A stretch of 10,044 bases of DNA from Candidatus Kapaibacterium sp. (GCA_023259575.1 JALRHN010000019.1:1-10044); one strand, 5' to 3'. Counted from the first letter of the stretch, positions 1 through 7,589 are shown. Numbers and translations are program-made. Notes: a model not told the origin generated them from the letters alone.

Positions 1-552
1 AATTGTTTCGCATCCTAAAAGTGTTAATGGAAGCAACAATGGAAATGATAATACTGGAAATAAGGACCCTTTTGAATGTGCTTTTGAAATGATAGCTGCA
101 ATTGCTGTGATGCATGCAGATATTCCCAAACTTGAAATCAAAATCATTGTCCAAAACAATAGTTGATTTTTTACAATTATACCGCTCAGAAATACTTGGA
201 ATAGTATTACGGCTAAGCTATTAAGCAATAAGCCAAAAATGAAAGTATAAAGTAATTTCCCTACATAAACATGAATTGGTTTTGATGATAATTTGAGGAG
301 AAGTGATGTTCCGCGTTCTTCTTCGGCTACAAAAGTTCTAGATAATCCTGTCATGGCTCCAAAGAAAATTACTATCCATAATAATGCAGAAGCTAATTCA
401 TTAGAAATTGTATCTCCTGCCATTGTAAAAGAAATAGTAGAAATCGTAATAACAATAAATAAAATCATAGAGGAAAATGCATAGCGGGATCTAAGCTCGC
501 TATGTATTTCTTTGTATAATACTGCATATATTTTAGAAAGAAAATATCTCAT
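1..552 (-). CDS. ccmB: CcmB-like heme exporter / ABC transporter permease (3' end cut off)
   Basis: This is the N-terminal 184 residues of an integral membrane protein that runs off the left edge; the family is about 220 residues, so roughly 35-40 are missing. It begins MRYFLSKIYAVLYKEIHSEL, an amphipathic start followed by hydrophobic segments at about 28-46, 55-70, 97-124, 131-155 and 163-180. The stretch LLWIVIFFGAMTGLSRTF (58-74), followed by the acidic EEERGT (77-82), is the CcmB pattern of a second membrane helix ending in a charged loop. In the family, CcmB is the permease of the CcmAB(C) ABC transporter used in cytochrome c maturation at the inner membrane. The ATG at 552 is the only start codon between the upstream stop and the conserved region. 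It lies 12 bases after the stop of the CDF transporter, in the same frame, with no Shine-Dalgarno sequence, so the two genes are probably co-transcribed. The family call comes from motif recognition only; another ABC-2-type permease remains possible. Confidence 0.75.
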   Translation of the reverse strand, partial: MRYFLSKIYAVLYKEIHSELRSRYAFSSMILFIVITISTISFTMAGDTISNELASALLWIVIFFGAMTGLSRTFVAEEERGTSLLLKLSSKPIHVYVGKLLYTFIFGLLLNSLAVILFQVFLSGIIVKNQLLFWTMILISSLGISACITAIAAIISKAHSKGSLFPVLSFPLLLPLTLLGCETI

Positions 553-564
553 TATGATATAAGT

Positions 565-1491
565 TTAATCTTGATGCATAGAGCAATGATTACAACCATT
601 GTTCTCAGAAAATGATCTGTCTTCAAATTGAAGGGTAATATGTTCACAATTGAATTTATTTTTTAATAATGATTGTGCTGATTCAAGTAAAGGTTTTGTT
701 TCTGAAAAACTTGTAGTAATATGTGCGCTTACTGAAATATTCCCTGGAGTAATTTCCCAAATATGAATATCGTGCACTCCTTCTATCCCTACTATACTTT
801 TAAGTGTTTGCTCAATATCAATCACACTTATACCATCTGGGGCTCTATCCATTAATACAATTCCAGCATTTTTCATTAAGCGTATAGCACTTCGAATAAT
901 AAAAACTGAGATTCCAGCTGACAAAATAGTATCTATCCATAAAAATCCGGTATAATACATCAAAATACCTCCAATAATCACAGCGACTGAAGATAATAAA
1001 TCTGTAATTACATGTAAATATGCACTTTTAGTGCTTAAATGATGAGAATCATGGAGCATATAAGCACTTATCATATTTGCAATTAATCCGATAATAGATG
1101 TGATAAGCATTGGTTCGGTATGAACATCATGAGTTTCGAATAATCTAAGTATTGATTCATATATCAAAAAACCACACATCGCAAAAAGAATTACCCCATT
1201 TATTAATGCTGCAACAACTTCGATTCTTTTAAATCCAAAAGTAAATGTATTTAATAGGTTTTTGCCCTTTTTACCAGCATTAAATATTTTAAGAGCTGCA
1301 TATGCAATTACTAATGCACCAATATCTGTTAGCATATGTCCTGCATCAGAAAGTAATGCAAGGCTATGAGATAGATAACTACCGATAATTTGGGTCAAAA
1401 ATATCCCAAATGTCATAGTTAAAGCAATTAATAATGCGCGACTATCTTTAGCTGTATGAGAATTATGATTGTGGTCCGAATGTATATGCAT
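565..1491 (-). CDS. CDF-family zinc/cobalt/cadmium efflux transporter (CzcD/ZitB type)
   Basis: A 308-residue cation diffusion facilitator, which exports divalent metal ions such as Zn2+ across the inner membrane in exchange for protons. Six membrane helices are visible. Helix 2 carries SDAGHMLTD (48-56) with the H52/D56 pair, and helix 5 carries HVITD (160-164) with H160/D164. The His-Asp arrangement at both sites is typical of the zinc-transporting group rather than Mn or Fe members. The cytoplasmic C-terminal domain has the usual DIHIWEITPG motif. The N-terminus is His-rich (H2, H4, H7, H9, H12), and the last nine residues (CNHCSMHQD) hold two Cys and two His, a possible metal-binding tail. 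The start at 1491 is the only Met before the first helix. The gene follows the pckA terminator, so it probably has its own promoter; only a weak TATTTTG box is visible about 30 bases upstream. ccmB follows 12 bases downstream. Confidence 0.93.
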   Translation of the reverse strand: MHIHSDHNHNSHTAKDSRALLIALTMTFGIFLTQIIGSYLSHSLALLSDAGHMLTDIGALVIAYAALKIFNAGKKGKNLLNTFTFGFKRIEVVAALINGVILFAMCGFLIYESILRLFETHDVHTEPMLITSIIGLIANMISAYMLHDSHHLSTKSAYLHVITDLLSSVAVIIGGILMYYTGFLWIDTILSAGISVFIIRSAIRLMKNAGIVLMDRAPDGISVIDIEQTLKSIVGIEGVHDIHIWEITPGNISVSAHITTSFSETKPLLESAQSLLKNKFNCEHITLQFEDRSFSENNGCNHCSMHQD

Positions 1492-1554
1492 GAGTATCTA
1501 GTATGTGTATTATGCAAAATACTGTTTTTGAAAATGGCTTTTTGAATTGTATGC

Positions 1555-1589
1555 AAAAAAAAACCTCTGTTGATTACTCTACAGAGGTT
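1555..1589 (-). terminator. Rho-independent terminator of pckA
   Basis: Read on the minus strand, a perfect 9-bp stem (AACCTCTGT / ACAGAGGTT, arms 1581-1589 and 1562-1570) with a 10-base loop is followed directly by a run of nine T (1555-1563, partly overlapping the stem). It lies about 20 bases after the pckA stop codon and separates pckA from the CDF gene. Confidence 0.92.
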
Positions 1590-1607
1590 CTACTACATAT
1601 TATATTA

Positions 1608-3179
1608 CTATTCAAACTGTTTATAATTATTTGCAAATAATTCTACTAAATGTTTAGCTTTTGTATCATAAGCTGATGCATCAGACCAAGTATTTCTAGG
1701 ATTTAAAATTTCTGAAGGAACATCTGGGCATTCAGTAGGAATGTGTAATCCAAAGAAGTTTTCTGTAATGAACTCTACATCATTTAGTGAGCCATTTAAT
1801 GCAGCACGTAATAATGCTCTGGTATAAGATATTTTCATTCTTTTACCTACACCATATTCGCCACCACTCCAACCTGTATTAACTAACCATACTTGTGTGC
1901 CATTCTCATTGATCTTATCTTTTAACAAATTGGCATATACTTTTGGATGATGGACCATAAATGGAGCACCAAAGCAAGTACTGAATGTAGCTGAAGGTTC
2001 TTTTACGCCTCTTTCGGTTCCTGCAACTTTAGCTGTATAGCCCGATAAAAAATGATAAATAGTTTGTTCTGGAGTTAGCTTAGAAATAGGAGGCATTACG
2101 CCAAAAGCATCACATGTTAAAAAGAAAATATTTTTAGGATGTCCACCACGATTATCAGCAACTATATTGCTTATAAAATTGCGTGGATATGAAGCACGTG
2201 TGTTTTCTGTAATTGAATCGTCGAATAAATCGATAGCTCTAGAAATTGGATCTACAGGAACATTCTCTAAAATAGTTCCAAATCTGCGTGTCATATCATA
2301 AATGATGGGTTCTGCTTCTGCAGATAAATTGATCACTTTGGCATAGCAGCCACCTTCATAATTAAAGGTCCCTGCATCTGACCAACCGTGTTCATCATCA
2401 CCAATTAATGCTCTTTCGGGATCGGTAGATAATGTGGTTTTTCCAGTTCCAGATAAGCCAAAAAACAATGAGGTGTCACCATCTAAGCCAATATTTGCAG
2501 AACAATGCATACTCATAACGCCTTGAAGTGGCATCAAATAATTTAATGCAGTAAAGATTGATTTTTTTATCTCGCCTGCATAATGAGTTCCACCAATAAG
2601 GACTAATTTCTGTGAAAAATCCATTAAAATGAATGTTTCTGAGCGTGTACCATCTAATTCTGGACTAGCTTTAAAATCTGGGACATGAATAATCGTAAAT
2701 TCTGGTTGGAAATTTTCAAGCTGTTGTTCTGTTGCATCTATAAACATATTCTTGGCAAATAGATTGTGCCAAGCCTGTTGATTAATGACTCTAACAGGTA
2801 GACTGAATTGATCATCTGCGCCAGCAATACAATCTAAAACATATACATCAGACCCTTGTAAATAGGCTGATATTCGTGCTTTGAGACTATTAAATTTATC
2901 TTGTGGAAATGGTTTATTTACTTTGCCCCACCAAACATTTCCAGAACTAGAAGGCTCATCTACGATAAATTTATCATTAGCACTGCGGCCTGTATGTGGA
3001 GCTGTAATTGCAATCAGCGATCCATGTTCACTTAGTTCTGCTTCGCCATTTGTAATGGCATGCTCATAAAGTTCTGCTGTAGAAAGATTATAAAAAACCT
3101 CGTTTAAATGCGGAATGCCCTGATTGTGAAGGGAAAGCAGAATATCTTCAGATGACTTCATAACTACACTTTTTGACAT
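1608..3179 (-). CDS. pckA: Phosphoenolpyruvate carboxykinase (ATP)
   Basis: A 523-residue cytosolic enzyme that converts oxaloacetate and ATP to phosphoenolpyruvate, CO2 and ADP, the entry step of gluconeogenesis; in some anaerobes it runs in the reverse, CO2-fixing direction. The length is normal for the ATP-dependent family. Visible signatures are the substrate-binding TGRSANDKF (63-71, R65), the metal/substrate region GGTHYAGEIKKS (196-207), MHCSAN (224-229) with the conserved His, the P-loop GLSGTGKTTL (241-250) and the kinase-2-like DDEHGW (261-266). The C-terminal NTGWSGG segment (434-440) is also conserved. The protein looks intact. ATG 3179 is taken as the start, but Met7 is also possible, and neither has a Shine-Dalgarno sequence. 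The gene stands alone: the two-component operon ends 117 bases upstream and a strong terminator follows. Confidence 0.97.
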   Translation of the reverse strand: MSKSVVMKSSEDILLSLHNQGIPHLNEVFYNLSTAELYEHAITNGEAELSEHGSLIAITAPHTGRSANDKFIVDEPSSSGNVWWGKVNKPFPQDKFNSLKARISAYLQGSDVYVLDCIAGADDQFSLPVRVINQQAWHNLFAKNMFIDATEQQLENFQPEFTIIHVPDFKASPELDGTRSETFILMDFSQKLVLIGGTHYAGEIKKSIFTALNYLMPLQGVMSMHCSANIGLDGDTSLFFGLSGTGKTTLSTDPERALIGDDEHGWSDAGTFNYEGGCYAKVINLSAEAEPIIYDMTRRFGTILENVPVDPISRAIDLFDDSITENTRASYPRNFISNIVADNRGGHPKNIFFLTCDAFGVMPPISKLTPEQTIYHFLSGYTAKVAGTERGVKEPSATFSTCFGAPFMVHHPKVYANLLKDKINENGTQVWLVNTGWSGGEYGVGKRMKISYTRALLRAALNGSLNDVEFITENFFGLHIPTECPDVPSEILNPRNTWSDASAYDTKAKHLVELFANNYKQFE

Positions 3180-3238
3180 GAATAAAGTTTAGATTTCATT
3201 ATAAATGTATCATTTGTTGTGATGATAGATTCATTCTG

Positions 3239-3260
3239 CAAAATTACGGTAAAATGTCAA
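3239..3260 (-). promoter_or_regulatory. Candidate pckA promoter
   Basis: On the minus strand, TAATTTTG (3239-3246) matches the Bacteroidota -7 box TAnnTTTG exactly and lies about 60 bases before the pckA ATG. The matching -33 TTTG is not at the usual 19-21 base spacing. Slightly upstream is TTGACA (3255-3260), a perfect sigma-70-type -35, with only a 4/6 -10 match (CAGAAT) 16 bases on. The location is plausible, but which element is used cannot be decided from sequence. Confidence 0.4.
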
Positions 3261-3296
3261 ATATGGAGCTATACAGAGTTAAAATCATGAATTTAT

Positions 3297-4028
3297 TTAT
3301 TCATATCTATGTATCATTAACTTATATCCAGACCCATGAACATTTACAATTTCTACGGAAGGATCGGATTTTAAATGTTTACGAAGCTTTGTTATAAAAA
3401 CATCCATACTTCTTCCATTGAAATAATTATTATCCCCCCAAATCATTAATAAAGCTTTTTCTCTAGTAACTAATTTATTTTGATTTATACATAGTAATCG
3501 TAATAATTCACATTCTTTGCTTGTAAGTGATTGCAATGAAGAATTATACTGAAGTATGCGCAAATTATAATCAAAGATATACTCGCCTATTAAAAACTTA
3601 TTTTTTTGAATATCATCTTTTGAGCTTATCGTATATGACTCATTAAAAGAAGAATCTGCAATTCCGGTTCTTCTCAAAATTGCTTCTATTCTTAATAGTA
3701 GTTCTTCGGCAATAAAAGGTTTTATTACATAGTCATCCGCACCAATAGAAAGGCCCTTTATTTTATCGTGAATTCCTGATTTAGCTGATAAAAAAATAAT
3801 TGGAACAAGATTATCTGTTTTTTTAATCGCTTTAGCAAGTTCAAAGCCGTCTTTTTTAGGCATCATTATATCTATAATACAAAGGTGTGGTCTGCATTTG
3901 AGAAATGCATGTAACCCTTTTTCTCCATCCATGGCTAATTCTACATTGTAACCTTTGATTGTAAGATATTCTTTAAGAATCATACCCAAACTTGGATCAT
4001 CTTCCACTAACAGTATAGATCTATCCAT
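3297..4028 (-). CDS. rprY: OmpR-family response regulator, RprY-like
   Basis: A 243-residue DNA-binding response regulator. The receiver domain (about 4-118) has the acidic pocket E9/D10/D11, phosphoacceptor D53 in IIDIMMPKKDG, switch residue S81 in FLSAKS, and K103 in YVIKPF, so all catalytic residues are present. The C-terminal winged-helix domain (about 148-240) contains LTSKECELLRLLC, then NGRSMDVFITKLRKHLK (recognition helix) and the wing VNVHGSGYKL. From memory of the family, the DNNYF-(N)-RSMDV run and the KKDGFELA context closely resemble Bacteroides RprY. The gene begins 35 bases after the stop of the sensor kinase, so they form an operon with the kinase first. Its targets are unknown from this window. 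No clear terminator follows; a weak 6-bp hairpin overlaps the stop codon. Family call firm, RprY name by resemblance. Confidence 0.9.
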   Translation of the reverse strand: MDRSILLVEDDPSLGMILKEYLTIKGYNVELAMDGEKGLHAFLKCRPHLCIIDIMMPKKDGFELAKAIKKTDNLVPIIFLSAKSGIHDKIKGLSIGADDYVIKPFIAEELLLRIEAILRRTGIADSSFNESYTISSKDDIQKNKFLIGEYIFDYNLRILQYNSSLQSLTSKECELLRLLCINQNKLVTREKALLMIWGDNNYFNGRSMDVFITKLRKHLKSDPSVEIVNVHGSGYKLMIHRYE

Positions 4029-4063
4029 ATAGTAAAATGAATATTAATAATAGTAAAAACTTT

Positions 4064-5461
4064 TTATTCTTCTAATGGTAATTGAACACTAAATGTGCTT
4101 CCATTATTTGCATGGCTTTGAATAGTAACCGAGCCCTTATGCATTGTAACTATAGAGTCTACATAACTAAGTCCTAAACCAAATCCTTTTACATCGTGTC
4201 GATTGCTGGTATTTATCCTGTAGAATCTGTCAAATATTTTTTTATGATCTTCTTTTTTTATCCCAATGCCCTTATCTATAATATGAATTAATATATCATA
4301 TTTTGTGTTCTCTGTCTTGATAGTTATATCTGGAGGATCTTTTGAGAATTTACAGGCATTGTCAAGTAAATTTGTAAACACATTAAATACATGATGAGAA
4401 TCTCCATGAATCATATAGTGTTTTGCTAAAAAAGCAGAGTTAATCTTACCGCCTTTATTTAATATATTTATCAATTGCTTATCGATAGCTAATTCAAGTA
4501 TTTCATGAATATTAATTGATTCTAATGTTAATGGAATTGACTTGTCTTCAAGTGTGGCTGCTTGTAGAATAAGGTCAACATGCTTGCTTAACCTACTATT
4601 TTCTTGATGTATTGCGTCTAAAAATCTATTCCTGGTTAACTCCGATTCTAAAATTTCTTGATCTCTAAGAGCTTCACTAGCTAATGAAATAGTAGCTAAG
4701 GGAGTTTGAAATTCATGGGTCATATTATCAATAAAATCTGCTTTCATTTTTGAAAGTTTTTTTTGTTTCAATAATGAAGAGACAGTTAATGAGAAGATAC
4801 CCATAATGAGCAGAATACATGCAGCTGATCCAAGTAAAAAAATGCTAAGAGAATCAATTATATATGCTTGTTTATCAGGAAATATAACTGACAATCTATA
4901 ATTGGATCCTACTATATCATGAGGAAATAACTGAACATATAAAATACTTTGTCTTAATTTTTCATTAAACTCATTGTTCTCTGTATATACAATATTTCTA
5001 TTGTTCATATCAGTTATACCCCAATAAAATGGAGCAAATATTCCCAATTTAGAAAACTCAGTTTGTATTAATTCATGAATATTATAGTATGAAATCCTTT
5101 TCTTTAATGCTTGGGATTTTAAAGCAATCAAATATGAATCTGCAATATCATTAGATTCATTAATTTTTGTTTCTGTACTTATGTTATGTTCATTTTTGCT
5201 AAACTTCTGATTACTTGTCGAACTCTTAAATATAGAGTCTTTACTGTTTTTATGTAATTCCTTTGAATTCTTGATTGCTTGTAAGTTTTCTTGTTTTTCT
5301 AGTTTTAATACAAAAGCTTGTAAACCTATCGAAGCAGTTCTGAGTAGTTCTTCGTTTTTAATGCTAAATGCAGAGTTTATCCAATACATTTGAACTGCAA
5401 TGAGTGAAATCATTGCAATGGTCATAATGATAATTAAATAAGAAATATGATACTTATGCAT
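4064..5461 (-). CDS. rprX: Membrane sensor histidine kinase, RprX-like
   Basis: A 465-residue sensor kinase that autophosphorylates and passes phosphate to the response regulator encoded 35 bases downstream. It has an N-terminal membrane helix (about 8-31), a periplasmic sensor region (about 32-203), a second helix (about 204-230), and then the HisKA domain with FIDNMTHEFQTPLATISLAS (243-262; phosphoacceptor H249). The ATPase domain has the N box NLLDNACKFS (364-373), G1 DKGIG (396-400), F box FDRFYR (410-415) and G2 GFGLGLS (426-432). All core boxes are intact. The H-box sequence is very close to that of Bacteroides RprX. The periplasmic part contains a Lys/Ser/Asn-rich, low-complexity stretch (about 56-106) of unknown role. 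The start at ATG 5461 directly precedes the first helix and has no Shine-Dalgarno sequence. The gene is divergent from the NTF2-like gene, across a 125-base control region. Confidence 0.93.
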   Translation of the reverse strand: MHKYHISYLIIIMTIAMISLIAVQMYWINSAFSIKNEELLRTASIGLQAFVLKLEKQENLQAIKNSKELHKNSKDSIFKSSTSNQKFSKNEHNISTETKINESNDIADSYLIALKSQALKKRISYYNIHELIQTEFSKLGIFAPFYWGITDMNNRNIVYTENNEFNEKLRQSILYVQLFPHDIVGSNYRLSVIFPDKQAYIIDSLSIFLLGSAACILLIMGIFSLTVSSLLKQKKLSKMKADFIDNMTHEFQTPLATISLASEALRDQEILESELTRNRFLDAIHQENSRLSKHVDLILQAATLEDKSIPLTLESINIHEILELAIDKQLINILNKGGKINSAFLAKHYMIHGDSHHVFNVFTNLLDNACKFSKDPPDITIKTENTKYDILIHIIDKGIGIKKEDHKKIFDRFYRINTSNRHDVKGFGLGLSYVDSIVTMHKGSVTIQSHANNGSTFSVQLPLEE

Positions 5462-5469
5462 TCAGAATA

Positions 5470-5521
5470 TTGATTTGTTCTACCCTAATTTTGATTAACT
5501 AGATCAATTTACATAAATCAA
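5470..5521. repeat. Four TTGATT-type motifs in the divergent control region
   Basis: TTGATT occurs at 5470-5475 and 5491-5496, exactly 21 bases apart (about two helical turns). In the opposite orientation, GATCAA lies at 5502-5507 and AATCAA at 5516-5521. All lie between the start of the sensor kinase gene and the promoter candidate of the NTF2-like gene. They may be binding sites for the response regulator of this operon, but the region is AT-rich and chance is possible. Confidence 0.35.
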
Positions 5522-5527
5522 TGTAGA

Positions 5528-5559
5528 TTTGCAGAAGAATTAACGTCCCTTAACATTTG
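5528..5559 (+). promoter_or_regulatory. Candidate promoter of the NTF2-like gene
   Basis: TTTG (5528-5531), a 19-base gap, then TAACATTTG (5551-5559). This resembles the Bacteroidota promoter TTTG-N19-TAnnTTTG, with one extra base inside the -7 box. Transcription would begin about 20 bases before the ATG at 5587. Confidence 0.4.
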
Positions 5560-5586
5560 TAGAATTATAATTTCACATAGTTTAAT

Positions 5587-5952
5587 ATGCAAAATAGGAA
5601 TAATGAATCATTAGCAGAATATGCTGCACAAAGACAATTAGATGCATACAATGATAAAGATATAGATGCATTTTTAGATTGTTATACAGATGATATTGAA
5701 CTTACTCATCAGCATAGTGGCGAAGTATTCTGTAAGGGCAAAGTAGAAATGCGAGCCATCTATGGTTCTATGTTTAATAGATGTCCTGATTTATTATGCA
5801 TTATTGTAAAGAGAATTGTTTGTGGGGAATTTGCAATTGATGAAGAATTAGTGAATGGTCAGGTGAAAGGAAAAACTATTCATGCTACTGCAGTTTATCA
5901 TGTTAATCAAAATGGATTAATTGATAAGGCATGGTTCATGAGAGGTGAATAA
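5587..5952 (+). CDS. Small NTF2/SnoaL-like protein of unknown substrate
   Basis: A 121-residue protein that fits a single NTF2-like (SnoaL / steroid delta-isomerase) cone fold. An N-terminal helical region (about 5-30) with QLDAYNDKDIDAFLDCY is followed by beta-rich segments: DDIELTHQHSGEVFCKG (35-51), IVKRIVCGEFAIDEELVNG (73-91), GKTIHATAVYHVNQNGLI (95-112) and the terminal WFMRG (116-120). The opening pattern of a helix with DAYN..DID.F...Y.DD and the closing K.W.mRGE are typical of this superfamily, whose members range from isomerases to ligand-binding proteins. The substrate cannot be predicted. There is no signal peptide, so it is probably cytosolic. It is divergent from the sensor kinase operon and ends one base before a strong terminator stem. 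ATG 5587 is chosen because it is the first in frame and fits the family length. Confidence 0.82.
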   Translation: MQNRNNESLAEYAAQRQLDAYNDKDIDAFLDCYTDDIELTHQHSGEVFCKGKVEMRAIYGSMFNRCPDLLCIIVKRIVCGEFAIDEELVNGQVKGKTIHATAVYHVNQNGLIDKAWFMRGE

Positions 5953-5987
5953 AAAAAGGCTGTATTTAATAAAATACAGCCTTTTTT
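5952..5987. terminator. Bidirectional rho-independent terminator
   Basis: A perfect 16-bp stem (arms 5952-5967 and 5972-5987) has a GC-rich core GGCTGT/ACAGCC, a 4-base AATA loop and A/T tracts on both outer sides. It ends the plus-strand NTF2-like gene, whose stop codon it touches, and the minus-strand prs-rplY operon 25 bases after the rplY stop. Confidence 0.93.
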
Positions 5988-6012
5988 AAATAAGCTAATA
6001 AACTAGTAGGGA

Positions 6013-6582
6013 TTAACCTTTATTTTCATCCTTTTTGCGAGGGGCAGCAATAGCTACAATAGTAGCATCACCATTAGTTTTTATGGTTAAACCAGGGAAA
6101 TTAATATCGCGAACATGAATAGCATGTCCAATTCTTAGGTCTGTAATATCAATCTCTAATTTCTCAGGAAGATCCTTAGGGAAGCAAGAAACGGGTAGTT
6201 TATGGATAATATGTTCCAAAATACCACCTTCTTTTACACCAACACTTTGTCCCTTAAATGCAACAGGAACAAGAATATGAATTGGCTTATCTTCTTGAAC
6301 ACCAAATAAATCAAAATGAACTATTGCATCAGTAACAGGATCAAAAGATATATCTTTCAACATGCATTTAAGAGTAGAATTAGAACCTTCTACTTCTAAG
6401 TTTATAATTTTTGCATTTGCTGTATACACAATAGGACGCATATTTAGCGGATGAACAGAAATAGCAATTGGCTCTTCGCCATGGCTATAATATATTCCAG
6501 TAACTAAGCCTTTATTCCTTACAGCTTTAGAGGCTTTTTTACCGATATCACGGCGCTGAGCTTTAAGAACAACTTCACTCAT
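6013..6582 (-). CDS. rplY: 50S ribosomal protein L25, long Ctc/TL5 form
   Basis: A 189-residue ribosomal protein that binds 5S rRNA in the large subunit. The N-terminal L25 domain (about 1-92) starts VVLKAQRRDIGKKASKAVRNKG, with the usual GLVTGIYY and later VHFDLFGV (88-95). It is followed by the TL5/Ctc C-terminal domain (about 98-180), including EGGILEH and LPEKLEIDITDLRIGHAIHV. The length matches the two-domain form found in Bacteroidota, not the short 94-residue E. coli form. The tail is Lys/Asp-rich. The gene lies 37 bases downstream of prs, the common prs-ctc arrangement, so it is probably co-transcribed. It has one of the few Shine-Dalgarno-like sequences in the window (GGAG about 8 bases before ATG 6582). 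Confidence 0.94.
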   Translation of the reverse strand: MSEVVLKAQRRDIGKKASKAVRNKGLVTGIYYSHGEEPIAISVHPLNMRPIVYTANAKIINLEVEGSNSTLKCMLKDISFDPVTDAIVHFDLFGVQEDKPIHILVPVAFKGQSVGVKEGGILEHIIHKLPVSCFPKDLPEKLEIDITDLRIGHAIHVRDINFPGLTIKTNGDATIVAIAAPRKKDENKG

Positions 6583-6619
6583 TGTGATTCTCCAATGAAA
6601 TTCTTATTGAATAGTATAT

Positions 6620-7558
6620 TTATCTAATTATTTCAAAAAGCGAACTTATGGAAGCATTATTATGCGTTCTACGAATCGCTTCTGCGAATAAGTCTGCAAC
6701 AGATATTGTATGTATTTTATTGCTATCCCAATGCATCGGGAAAGTATCAGTAACATAAACATTCTGAATAGCAGGACTATTATGAATTTTCTCGATTGCA
6801 CTACCAGAAAAAACTGCATGAGTACATACACCTGTGATGCTTTTTGCTCCTGCAGCAATTAATGCTTCAGAACATTTCACAAATGTAGTCCCTGTATCGA
6901 TTAAATCATCTATTACTATGATATTCTTTCCTTCAACCTCGCCGATTATATTCATCACTTCGGCAACATTATGAGAAGGCCTGCGCTTATCAACTACTAC
7001 TAAGTCGGCATCAAGAATCTTTGCATATGTTCTAGCGGTTTTGATACCACCAACATCAGGAGATGCTATTGCAAGATTGTCAGACTTAATATCAAAGAGC
7101 GCTTTTACTAATACAGTAGAACCATATAAATGGTCTAAAGGAATATCAAAAAAACCTTGAATTTGCGGTGTATGCAAATCCATTGTGATTATTCTGTCTG
7201 CACCAGCTTCGGTAATCAAATTAGCAACTAATTTAGCAGTAACAGAAACTCTTGGCTGATCTTTTCTGTCTTGACGTGCATATGCAAAATAAGGGATAAC
7301 GGCTGTTATTCTTTTTGCAGATGCTCTGCGTGCAGCATCAATCATTATTAATAGTTCAAGAAAGTTTTCCGCAGGAGGATTTGTAGATTGAACGATAAAA
7401 ACATCTTTGCCCCTAATGTTTTCTTCGTATTTAACCCAAATTTCTCCATCACTAAAATTAGTAATTGTTACTGGAGATAACTCTTCTCCTAAAGACCGAG
7501 CTATCTTTTCGGCTAAAGGACTATTTGATCTACCAGACACAATAATTAACTCTGACAT
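6620..7558 (-). CDS. prs: Ribose-phosphate pyrophosphokinase (PRPP synthetase)
   Basis: A 312-residue class I enzyme that makes phosphoribosyl pyrophosphate from ribose 5-phosphate and ATP for purine, pyrimidine, His, Trp and NAD synthesis. Signatures visible are FSDGEIWVKYEENIRGKDVF (35-54), YFAYARQDRKD (90-100), the metal-binding MDLHTPQIQGFFDIP (126-140), VVDKRRP (188-194) and the PRPP-binding loop VIDDLIDTGTT (215-225). The length is normal and the motifs intact. The start at 7558 gives the canonical short N-terminus MSELIIVSGRSNSPLAEKIA. It is the first gene of the prs-rplY operon. Its 141-base leader up to tRNA-Gln contains paired repeats, so regulation at the leader or promoter is possible. 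Confidence 0.97.
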   Translation of the reverse strand: MSELIIVSGRSNSPLAEKIARSLGEELSPVTITNFSDGEIWVKYEENIRGKDVFIVQSTNPPAENFLELLIMIDAARRASAKRITAVIPYFAYARQDRKDQPRVSVTAKLVANLITEAGADRIITMDLHTPQIQGFFDIPLDHLYGSTVLVKALFDIKSDNLAIASPDVGGIKTARTYAKILDADLVVVDKRRPSHNVAEVMNIIGEVEGKNIIVIDDLIDTGTTFVKCSEALIAAGAKSITGVCTHAVFSGSAIEKIHNSPAIQNVYVTDTFPMHWDSNKIHTISVADLFAEAIRRTHNNASISSLFEIIR

Positions 7559-7589
7559 GCAGAATGCACCAAGAACTGATTAATTATAA

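Noticed and set aside
293..484. 63-residue plus-strand open frame near the left edge
   Set aside because: It lies entirely antisense to the ccmB-like gene, whose protein shows clear membrane helices and family motifs. The plus-strand translation has no recognisable features.
2881..3069. 62-residue plus-strand open frame
   Set aside because: It is antisense to the conserved N-terminal part of pckA and has no start signals or motifs.
3287..3304. Small hairpin ATGAAT / ATTCAT at the end of the response regulator gene
   Set aside because: The stem is only 6 bp, AT-rich, overlaps the stop codon and lacks a T-run, so it is not a credible terminator.
6646..6858. 70-residue minus-strand open frame inside prs
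   Set aside because: It is an out-of-frame shadow within a well-conserved enzyme gene.
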